Shown: one piece after another, positions 1 to 8,500 of the stretch
Layout: the number at the start of each line of letters is the position of its first letter
Position numbering within the stretch: position 1 is the first letter of the stretch
NCBI RefSeq assembly: GCF_001881495.1
Contig: NZ_LUKY01000030.1
Location: forward strand, 36,697-100,696
Direction of reading: 5' to 3'
DNA from: Candidatus Rickettsiella isopodorum
Lineage (GTDB): Bacteria; Pseudomonadota; Gammaproteobacteria; Diplorickettsiales; Diplorickettsiaceae
DNA length: 64,000 nucleotides
Position numbers and translations under genes: made by a program
The notes under the pieces: model-generated
The model's input: only the letters and a program-made list of their open reading frames with translations
What the model was told of the DNA's origin: nothing
Databases searched by the model: none

Positions 1-167
1 CAGGCCGCTAAGTATTTTTCCCAGGCCCATTTATATTTAAATGGCACGAGTTGATTGAGATCGGCACGACAGTTGATGATCTTCTTGTCATCGACTTGTA
101 CACGGGCTGCACCTATTTCGAGTGTTTCTAGACCGGTAAAACCACCGGTGGCATGTTCAGTGCTCAT
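1..167 (-). CDS. nrdB: Ribonucleoside-diphosphate reductase beta subunit, N-terminal part (cut by window edge)
   Basis: This is the first 55 codons of the small subunit of class Ia ribonucleotide reductase, the radical-generating partner of NrdA in dNTP synthesis. Translating the minus strand from the ATG at 167 gives MSTEHATGG..., then [18 protein letters not shown], the typical N-terminal stretch of NrdB. The iron ligands and radical tyrosine lie beyond the window. GAGGA sits 8-12 bases before the ATG. The gene follows nrdA by 39 bases on the same strand, so the two are almost certainly cotranscribed. The call rests on the N-terminal stretch and the nrdA neighbour. Confidence 0.9.
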   Translation of the reverse strand, partial: MSTEHATGGFTGLETLEIGAARVQVDDKKIINCRADLNQLVPFKYKWAWEKYLAA

Positions 168-206
168 CGTTTTAGGATCCTCAATTTTGTTTATGAAACT
201 AGTAGT

Positions 207-3053
207 CTATTGACATGATTCGCAACCTGGGTCGAGTATCGAGCAAGCAGGGCCGGCAGTACTATCCATTGGTACTGAATTTAAGTGACTTTTTTCTAAG
301 GTTGCTTTTTCAGTATGTGTAGCGCCCATCGTCCGTAAATAGTAACTTGTTTTTAATCCTTTCAGCCAAATTTGTTTATAGAGTTCATCTAATTTTTTAC
401 CAGAAGCTTGTGCCATGTAGAGATTTAACGATTGACTTTGATCAATCCATTTTTGGCGGCGCGATCCGGCTTCAACGAGCCAATGGGTGGGAACTTCAAA
501 GGCAGTGGCATAGAGTTGTTTTAAACTATCAGGGACACGTTCAATTTTTTGCAAACTACCGTCATAATATTTAAGGTCATTTAGCATCACGGCATCCCAT
601 AATCCGAGTAGTTTTAAATCTTTGACTAAATACGGATTGATTACGGTAAATTCGCCGGACATATTGGATTTTACAAAAAGGTTTTGATAGGTCGGCTCAA
701 TCGATTGCGAAACGCCACAGATATTGGAAATCGTGGCGGTTGGTGCAATGGCCATACAATTCGAGTTACGCATTCCTTCTTGCATCACTTTTTTACGTAA
801 TGTATCCCAGTCTAAACGAGCAGTTCGATCTTGGTCTAAGTATTCACCACGGGTTTTTTGTAGTTGTGCAATAGAATCTAAAGGTAAAATTCCCTGACTC
901 CATAATGATCCCTTAAAACTTTCATACGAACCCCGTTCTTTGGCTAAATCACTGGAAGCTTCTATGGCGTAATAGCTAATCGATTCCATGGAGTGATCGG
1001 CAAATGTGATAGCGGCTTCTGAAGCATAAGGGAGTCGTAATTGATATAAGGCGTCTTGAAAACCCATCAGACCTAAGCCGATAGGGCGGTGCTTTAAGTT
1101 AGAACGACGTGCTTGCGGCACGGTGTAATAATTGATATCAATGACATTATCTAACATGCGAATCGCAGTGCGGATAGTACGACGCAATTTTTCTTGATCG
1201 ATTTCTCCTGATTCGGTTAGATGTTGAGGCAAGTTAATACTTCCTAAATTACAGACGGCTATTTCATCAGTAGAGGTATTGAGCGTAATTTCAGTACATA
1301 AATTGGAGCTATGAATGGTCCCCACATGTTGTTGTGGTGAACGTAAGTTGCAAGGGTCTTTAAATGTGATCCAAGGATGTCCGGTTTCAAATAATAAACT
1401 CAGCATTTTTCGCCATAGATTGGCTGCTGGAATTGTTTTGAAATTTTTAATTTCACCGCGCGCGACTTTGGCTTCATAGGCGTGATATTTTTCTTCAAAT
1501 TCTAAACCAAATGCATCATGTAAATCAGGGGTTTCATCAGGTGAGAATAAAGTCCAGTTTTCTCCTTGCATGAGTCGTTTCATAAATAGATCAGGGACCC
1601 AATTGGCGGTATTCATATCATGCGTACGACGCCGATCATCACCCGTATTTTTTCGTAATTCTAAAAATTCTTCGATATCTAAATGCCATGTTTCTAAGTA
1701 CGCGCAAACAGCGCCTTTACGTTTGCCACCTTGGTTGACAGCTACGGCAGAAGCGTTAGCGACATTTAAAAAAGGGACGACACCCAGTGATTTACCATTC
1801 GTGCCTTTAATTCGCGCACCCATCGCTCGGACTGAAGTCCAGTCATTACCTAAGCCACCCGCAAATTTTGAAAGTAAAGCATTATCTTTTATGGCACTGT
1901 AAATTTGATCGAGATCATCAGATACAGTGGTTAAAAAGCAACTTGAAAGTTGTGGGCGCAAAGTTCCGGCGTTAAAGAGAGTCGGTGTGGAGGCCATGTA
2001 GTCAAAAGACGAAAGTAAGTGATAAAACTCAATCGCGCGCTCTTCTTTGTTCGGTTCTTGTTGCGCAAGTCCCATGGCAACACGCATAAAGAACGCTTGG
2101 GGTAGTTCAAAACGGATATCATCGGCGTGTAAAAAGTAACGATCATATAAAGTTTGTAAACTCAGATAAGTAAATTTCTGATCGCGTTCAGGGAGTAAGG
2201 CTTTACTTAATTTTTCTAAATCAAAGGCTTGTAATTGTGGATCCAATAATTCTAAGTCAACACCACATTTGATATAGTGTTGGAAGTAATGAGAATAGAC
2301 GCCAGAATGATGGGTGTGAGTGGTAGTCGGCAGATCAAGAAAGTTGAATGCTTCCGTATATAATGTGCGTAATAAGAAGCGTGCGGTCGCATAAGTGTAA
2401 TTAGGGTCTTGTTCAACCAGCGATCGTGCACTGATAATAAGTGCCTTATCAATTTCAGTGATAGGCATGCCATCATATAGATTACGTAAAGTTTCTTGTA
2501 AAATGAGCTCATGTTTTACTTCACTTAAATCTTTACAGGTCTCTGTGATCAATAGGCTCAGTTGGATGAGATCGAGTGGACGTTGACTGCCATCCGCTAA
2601 AGTTATTTGTAATTGAACTTCAGATTGTGATTTCGTTTCTGCACGCATTTTTCGCCGTTCTTCACGGTATAACACGTAAGCGCGCGCAACTTGGTGAGCT
2701 TCTACACGCATTAAAGCCAGCTCCACTTGATCTTGTATGGCTTCAATGGGCAATGTTCCGCCGTTAGGGTGGCGTTGGTGTATGATATTTGTGACTTGTT
2801 GTGTTAGCTGCGATACCCGTTCATGAATACGAGTTGATAGTGCGGCTTGCCCACCTTCTACGGCGAGAAAAGCTTTAGTAATGGCAACTCTAATTTTACT
2901 CGGATCGTAATTAACCAGTTTACCATTACGTTTTATAACTTGTAATGTACAAATGGGGTTACTCTCTTGTTCTGCTTCCGCTTCAGGTAGTAGAATCTCT
3001 GCGCTGTTAAGCAGAAGAGAAGAAGTCATTAGTTCGGATGAAAGTCCGCTCAT
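207..3053 (-). CDS. nrdA: Ribonucleoside-diphosphate reductase alpha subunit (class Ia)
   Basis: Large catalytic subunit that reduces ribonucleoside diphosphates to deoxy forms. The 948-residue length is close to Pseudomonas-type NrdA and longer than E. coli NrdA (761). Residues about 36-127 form an ATP-cone. Residues about 147-240 look like a second, degenerate ATP-cone, as in Pseudomonas, and this second assignment is less sure. Active-site residues are visible: C372 (SSC), N584-C586-E588 in NLCTE (thiyl radical site), C601 in VCNLGS, and the C-terminal redox pair C944/C947 in CESC. AAGGAGC lies just before the ATG at 3053. Two NrdR boxes lie 50-100 bases upstream, and the NrdR repressor gene is at 38.1 kb in this window, so repression by NrdR-ATP/dATP is expected. 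Confidence 0.97.
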   Translation of the reverse strand: MSGLSSELMTSSLLLNSAEILLPEAEAEQESNPICTLQVIKRNGKLVNYDPSKIRVAITKAFLAVEGGQAALSTRIHERVSQLTQQVTNIIHQRHPNGGTLPIEAIQDQVELALMRVEAHQVARAYVLYREERRKMRAETKSQSEVQLQITLADGSQRPLDLIQLSLLITETCKDLSEVKHELILQETLRNLYDGMPITEIDKALIISARSLVEQDPNYTYATARFLLRTLYTEAFNFLDLPTTTHTHHSGVYSHYFQHYIKCGVDLELLDPQLQAFDLEKLSKALLPERDQKFTYLSLQTLYDRYFLHADDIRFELPQAFFMRVAMGLAQQEPNKEERAIEFYHLLSSFDYMASTPTLFNAGTLRPQLSSCFLTTVSDDLDQIYSAIKDNALLSKFAGGLGNDWTSVRAMGARIKGTNGKSLGVVPFLNVANASAVAVNQGGKRKGAVCAYLETWHLDIEEFLELRKNTGDDRRRTHDMNTANWVPDLFMKRLMQGENWTLFSPDETPDLHDAFGLEFEEKYHAYEAKVARGEIKNFKTIPAANLWRKMLSLLFETGHPWITFKDPCNLRSPQQHVGTIHSSNLCTEITLNTSTDEIAVCNLGSINLPQHLTESGEIDQEKLRRTIRTAIRMLDNVIDINYYTVPQARRSNLKHRPIGLGLMGFQDALYQLRLPYASEAAITFADHSMESISYYAIEASSDLAKERGSYESFKGSLWSQGILPLDSIAQLQKTRGEYLDQDRTARLDWDTLRKKVMQEGMRNSNCMAIAPTATISNICGVSQSIEPTYQNLFVKSNMSGEFTVINPYLVKDLKLLGLWDAVMLNDLKYYDGSLQKIERVPDSLKQLYATAFEVPTHWLVEAGSRRQKWIDQSQSLNLYMAQASGKKLDELYKQIWLKGLKTSYYLRTMGATHTEKATLEKSHLNSVPMDSTAGPACSILDPGCESCQ

Positions 3054-3103
3054 GGATGCTCCTTAAAAAGGTTGTGAGGAAATAGGTTTATGGAAATGAT
3101 ATA

Positions 3104-3119
3104 ACACAATATCATGTGG
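3104..3119. promoter_or_regulatory. NrdR box 1 upstream of nrdA
   Basis: ACACAATATCATGTGG closely matches the palindromic NrdR box consensus acaCwAtATaTwGtgt. It lies 50 bases before the nrdA start codon. Its centre is 32 bp from that of box 2, which is the three-helical-turn spacing usual for NrdR operators. NrdR itself is encoded in this window. Confidence 0.8.
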
Positions 3120-3135
3120 TTTATGTACTATGCAA

Positions 3136-3151
3136 CCACTATATAAAGTGA
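3136..3151. promoter_or_regulatory. NrdR box 2 upstream of nrdA
   Basis: CCACTATATAAAGTGA matches the core CwATATaTwG of the NrdR box with one core mismatch. It is the distal member of the pair, centred 32 bp from box 1. The nrdA promoter probably overlaps these boxes, but I could not pick a convincing -35/-10 pair. Confidence 0.75.
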
Positions 3152-3310
3152 GGAAGTCTTTAGTAAGCTGTGAGTAAGTTGGGTAAAACAGGTTAATCGG
3201 CTGACTTATTTTCCGTGCCATGACCTGTTGGAACAGGGTTTATGCATAGAAGATTAAATCTTTTGTATGATAAGCGTATTTTGTTGGTTTGTACGTAAAT
3301 GAGAGGTGAT

Positions 3311-4702
3311 ATGCAACACATTTCTTGTGCAGAGATTTCAAAAAGTATTTTTCGTGCCTACGATATTCGGGGTATTGTGGGTGAGACGATCACACCTGAA
3401 CTTATTTATATTCTGGGCAAAGCGATAGCGAGTGCCGCTCAAGAGCAAGGCGAACAAACCATTATCACAGCGCGTGATGGGCGGTTATCAGGGCCTAGTT
3501 TGATGAAAGCCTTACACAAGGGATTACGTGAGAGTGGTTGTGATGTGATTGATATTGGTCAAGTTCCTAGCCCCGTTCTTTATTTCGCAACAAGGGTTTT
3601 AAATTGTCGCTCGGGAGTGATGTTAACAGCAAGTCATAATCCATCGAATTATAATGGGTTAAAGATTGTTTTAGCAGGAAAGAGCTTATCCGAAGGAACT
3701 ATTGATGCACTTTATCGACGTGTCCAAGCAGGTGGCTTTAAATCAGGAAAAGGGAGTTACCAGCAAATATCGGTTACGGAAGCTTATCTCAATCGGATTA
3801 CGCAAGCTATTTCTTTAGCGCGGCCTTTACGCGTGGTGCTTGATTGTGGAAATGGTGTCGGTGGTGTCGTTGCGCCCGAATTACTGCGTCGTTTGGGTTG
3901 TGAAGTGATTGAATTATTTTGCGAGGTGGATGGTCATTTTCCCAATCATCATCCTGATCCCAGCATACCAGAGAATTTAAATGATTTAATTGCTAGTGTG
4001 AAACAGCATCAGGCAGATCTTGGTTTGGCCTTGGATGGCGATGGAGATAGGCTGGGTGTGGTCACGAATCGAGGAGAAATTATTTGGCCCGATAGACAGA
4101 TGATGTTGTATGCGATGGATGTCTTATCACGCCATCCAGGCGCACTCATCATTTATGACATCAAATCAACGGGTCATTTAGCCAAGCTCATTGCAGAAAA
4201 CGGCGGCCAATCTTTAATGTGGAAGACGGGGCATTCGATTATGAAATCCAAATTAGAAGAAACAGGTGCATTATTAGCGGGCGAAATGAGTGGTCACATC
4301 TTTTTTAAAGAACGTTGGTATGGTTTTGATGATGGTTTATATACCGCTGCTCGGTTATTAGAAATTGTTGCTAAAAGTAAAAAAAATGTAAGTGATTTAT
4401 TTGCTGAATTGCCGAACAGCATTAATACACCGGAGTTAAAATTGCCTATCGCGGAAGATAAAAAATTTGCATTTATTCAAGCTTTTCAAGCCCACGTGAA
4501 TTTTCCGGAAGCGACACTGAGTAAAATAGATGGTGTCCGTGCTGAGTTTAGCGACGGTTGGGGTTTAGTGCGCGCGTCGAATACCAGTCCTTATTTAATT
4601 CTGCGATTTGAAGCGGATAATTTACCTGCCTTAAAGCGTATCCAAACTTTATTTAGGAATACTTTATTAGCCATGGATCCCGATCTTAAGTTACCCTTCT
4701 AA
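3311..4702 (+). CDS. algC: Phosphomannomutase/phosphoglucomutase (AlgC type)
   Basis: Alpha-D-phosphohexomutase that interconverts the 1- and 6-phosphates of mannose and glucose, feeding GDP-mannose, LPS and other envelope sugars. Motifs in order: the catalytic phosphoserine loop TASHNPSNYNG, the metal-binding loop LDGDGDR, the sugar-specificity loop GEMSGHIFFKERW, and the C-terminal phosphate-binding loop RASNTSPYL. I chose the ATG at 3311, which has AGAGG before it. It gives 463 residues with the phosphoserine at 108, exactly the length and position in Pseudomonas AlgC. An in-frame ATG at 3299 would add four residues. The gene is followed three bases later by the exonuclease III gene. Confidence 0.93.
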   Translation: MQHISCAEISKSIFRAYDIRGIVGETITPELIYILGKAIASAAQEQGEQTIITARDGRLSGPSLMKALHKGLRESGCDVIDIGQVPSPVLYFATRVLNCRSGVMLTASHNPSNYNGLKIVLAGKSLSEGTIDALYRRVQAGGFKSGKGSYQQISVTEAYLNRITQAISLARPLRVVLDCGNGVGGVVAPELLRRLGCEVIELFCEVDGHFPNHHPDPSIPENLNDLIASVKQHQADLGLALDGDGDRLGVVTNRGEIIWPDRQMMLYAMDVLSRHPGALIIYDIKSTGHLAKLIAENGGQSLMWKTGHSIMKSKLEETGALLAGEMSGHIFFKERWYGFDDGLYTAARLLEIVAKSKKNVSDLFAELPNSINTPELKLPIAEDKKFAFIQAFQAHVNFPEATLSKIDGVRAEFSDGWGLVRASNTSPYLILRFEADNLPALKRIQTLFRNTLLAMDPDLKLPF

Positions 4703-4705
4703 ACT

Positions 4706-5470
4706 ATGCGTATTATGACTTTAAATGTGAACGGTATTCGTTCTGCGGCACGAAAAGGCTTTTTTGAATGGATGAAGCAGCAAAAAGCCGATGTGATTTG
4801 TTTGCAGGAAACCAAAGCACAAGAAGATCAGTTGGATGTCTCACATTATCCTCAAGACTATCAGGCCTATTTTTTTGATGCGGAAAAAAAAGGTTATAGT
4901 GGCGTGGCGATCTATAGCCGTATCAAGCCGGATTCAATGACTGCCGGTTTAGGCTGGGAATGTGCGGATAAAGAAGGTCGTTATCTGCAACTGAATTTTC
5001 CTGGCTTGAGTATTGCTTCTTTGTATATGCCCTCAGGGAGTAGTGGTGAATGTCGTCAACAGTTTAAGTTCCAATTTTTGGATCACTATCTACCTATTTT
5101 GAAAAAACAACGTCAGCAAAAACACGACTTTATTATTTGTGGGGATTGGAATATTGCACATAAGCCGATAGATTTAAAAAATTGGCGGTGCAATCAAAAA
5201 AATTCTGGCTTTTTACCTGAAGAACGTGCTTGGTTGGATCAAGTATTAGGACCTGTTGGTTACGTGGATGCTTTTCGAGAGGTGAATCAACACGCTGAAC
5301 AATATACCTGGTGGTCAAATCGTGGTCGTGCTTGGGATAATAATGTGGGATGGCGGATTGATTATCAGATAATTACTCCTGGGCTAAAAGACAAAATTAA
5401 ATCGGTTGAGATTTATAAGGATCAGCGTTTTTCAGATCATGCCCCTTTAACAATCGATTATAAGCTTTAG
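4706..5470 (+). CDS. xthA: Exodeoxyribonuclease III (AP endonuclease)
   Basis: Base-excision-repair AP endonuclease and 3'-5' exonuclease of the exonuclease/endonuclease/phosphatase (EEP) fold. The N-terminus carries N7 (LNVNGIR) and the metal ligand E35 in LQETK. Further on are GDWNIAH (Asp/Asn active-site pair) and the C-terminal FSDHAPL, which supplies the catalytic Asp-His. Length of 254 residues is usual for ExoA/XthA. It starts three bases after the algC stop with no Shine-Dalgarno of its own, which suggests translational coupling. It ends convergent to the giant gene. Confidence 0.95.
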   Translation: MRIMTLNVNGIRSAARKGFFEWMKQQKADVICLQETKAQEDQLDVSHYPQDYQAYFFDAEKKGYSGVAIYSRIKPDSMTAGLGWECADKEGRYLQLNFPGLSIASLYMPSGSSGECRQQFKFQFLDHYLPILKKQRQQKHDFIICGDWNIAHKPIDLKNWRCNQKNSGFLPEERAWLDQVLGPVGYVDAFREVNQHAEQYTWWSNRGRAWDNNVGWRIDYQIITPGLKDKIKSVEIYKDQRFSDHAPLTIDYKL

Positions 5471-5521
5471 CAGCGGGTGAGGAGGTGTTTACGTGACTGT
5501 CTGTGTGTCTTTAGGGATGTT

Positions 5522-8500
5522 TCACTTCATAGTAGGTCTCAGCAATAAAGGGTTGCTTCCTGGTAGGCTTGACTGTTTCCGTCTTTCGAGTTGTTGCTGA
5601 ATACGACGTATTTTGGGATTAACAATAGGTCGATTATTTTTCCCCGTTAAACATTTCGCAGCATAAGAAAGAGCAAATAATGTACTCTGTATATCAATAG
5701 ATGCCGTGACACGTGATATTCCTTCTGATTGAGTTTGTTGCTGATGTGATTGATGGCGGCTACTCAATTTAGTTGCTGCTATTCGCTGCGTATACGGAGA
5801 GCTTTCTGGTGCGCTTGCTATTTCTTTAAAGCGATTTGCTTTACCGGTAGATTGCCTGACTTTCATTGGATTTTTTTTTATAAATAGGCTGCGTTTATAA
5901 AAATTCGTATTTTTTTGAATAATAATGGGTTGTTCTGATGTGGGCGGGTGTACGTCCGTTCGCTGGGCCGCTTTAGAATACGCCTTACGCGAAACAGGTG
6001 CCGACTTTTTTATGGAGGGCCTATTGAAAGTGATCTCGTTTAGTTGATGAGTGGTTGAAATGGGTTGTTTAGTTGGGTCATTAGTCGGATGCGTTGAGTA
6101 AGCCGCTAAACCCTTCCTGGATTTATGACTAAACTTCTTAAGGCGATATTTTTCTTTCCTTTGGTCGTAGCGATCATAGTAAGCATCCGCTCTTTCTTGT
6201 ATCGAATCTGTATTCTGAGTAAAAGAATTAATTACATTATCTGGCTTAACGGAACGACGTCGCCTAATAAGGTTACTCGTATTAAAATGGTTAGTTTGAT
6301 TTGCTTGAGAGAATGGAATTGACTTAGAAGTAATAATCACCATTGATTCTTTTTTTAAGGCTTTTTCTCGCGCTTCTTTTTCATCTTCGAAGATGGGTGC
6401 TGAATTCAATTCTGTTAATTTCTCTGCCAGAACCATTTTTTTATTAGAAAATTTGAATGATAAAGTTGCTAATTTAGGCTCTTTATAAAAATTTTTTAAA
6501 ATAATACTCAAAGGCTCCTCTGTTTCTGAAGTAAGACTGAGTATATTGGTCCCTATTAAATTTACCTTATTATGGTGATAAAAGTTAAATTGATGATAGG
6601 CTCTCGGAATAATAATTTCAGTATTTTTTTCTACATCTTCAACGCCTATACTGATAAGCTGGTGCACATTGTCTAGTTTTAAGGGAATAGGTTCTAGATA
6701 TAGATTCGGGGGTTGTCCTACTATCTTCTGTGGGGCAATATTTAAAATAATATGTAAATACTCTTTATACCAATGCGTCAATAATGCATCTTTCAAACGA
6801 ACCGTGATAAAATCTAAGATAATTTTATCCCCTATGAGACCTAAGACCAGAATCAGATCATTCCCTGGTTTTCTATATTCATTATCTGATTCTGGTCTAT
6901 GTATGTTCTCTAAGCTATACTGGTTAGCGTTGTCTTTTGATATGAATGCCAGTTGAAACGCATTAGCGCTAAATTGAAAATCAATTTGAAGTTTAGCATT
7001 TAGCTCTCGAAAATCTAAAGTATCCCTATGTTCGCTATGGTGAGCACGGTGAAGAATAACCTCGTTGACAAATGGGATAAATGGGGAGGGTGATTTGATA
7101 ACAAAAAGACCTTCACCCCCGTTACTGTTAAAATGGGTCTCTTTTGCACTTGGATCATTAGGCATCACTTCGTGACTGTGGTGACCAATTAAAACTCTCT
7201 GATTTTGTAACGTACGTATAATACAAATCATATTAAGACGGCGTGCCATGGGCGAATAGAGAGTCATAATATCGTCTACGCTCTGATCCGTTGTATAAAA
7301 AAGATAGCTATTTCCATTAACTATTTTAAGCTCAGCACCGTCTATAAACTGAAAAAAAGGCGGACTCAATAAGGAATAATTTAAATTTAATTTAAAATCG
7401 TTCGGAATAAAGCCGGAATTTTTTAGCAGATTGAAGATCACATGGCGTATCTTATCTCGATGGCTAAGTGTCACATTAACATCATGATTTTTAAAAAAAT
7501 TCTTTAATATCTTTTGCGATTGAGCTGCCTTAATCACTTTAGGCAACAATGATGAGTATTTTTCGTTAAGGAAGGCCCCAGGCTTGAGTTGATAATGCAG
7601 GATTATATCGCTCGTCGCTTTATCTTTAGCGATAGAAATCGTTTGGACAGTGCGCAAAATCTTTCTTATTTTATGCTCTAAAAAATGAAAGGTAATCGTT
7701 TGTGTTGTTGATGAAATAGCATATAAATCTGAAATTTCTGTGTTGAATACAAACTGATGCTTTAAATGCTCAGAGGAAACTAGCTCCTCATTCGATTTTT
7801 CAGTGGTCAAATTGACCAAAATCATTCCTTTACCCGGTAGAATAGTGTAAGTAAAGTGACCTTGTAGTGCTTTATTATTCAAAACACTATGGGGTTTTAA
7901 GTAAAAATTTGTTGCATAATCACAACTCGAATTTTTAGGGATAAAAATAGTATCTGCCTGCTTAAAAGTTGGCCCACCGCCTGTGGATATCTCTTGGGTA
8001 TCACACGCGGCAACCACAGAGATCGATACCTCTCCTCCCATGAGTTTTTCTATATTGGCGATAGCTATGGTTTTATTACCATATTTTAAAACGCCTTCGT
8101 TAAAGTTGACTGTAATTTTGTTTGCTGTTGGTTGAAATCCTTGTAACAGTAACATATCTACCCCTTCTTTTCCGTCTAAACCACCTAACCCCTCCTCTTT
8201 ATTTAAAGCAGTGACTACTTCGCTCGCCTTTACAATATAAATATCCTCTTGAGTCCCTCCTAAATAGTCTTTAGCGCCATTATTCACTATAAAAACATTA
8301 GAAATATTGCTGAAACCCATTGCATGATCTTCTCCCTCACCCAGATCATAAAAGGCTATTTTTCGAGTGGTGTCATTATTCATACTAAGACCAATGGCTG
8401 CATCGCAGCGGTAATCGATCCGTGTAGAAAACTTTTTGCTATTTACCGTAGGGAGACAAAGCAGCTGGGTTCCAGGTGGTGGCATGATCTTCTCTCTGGT

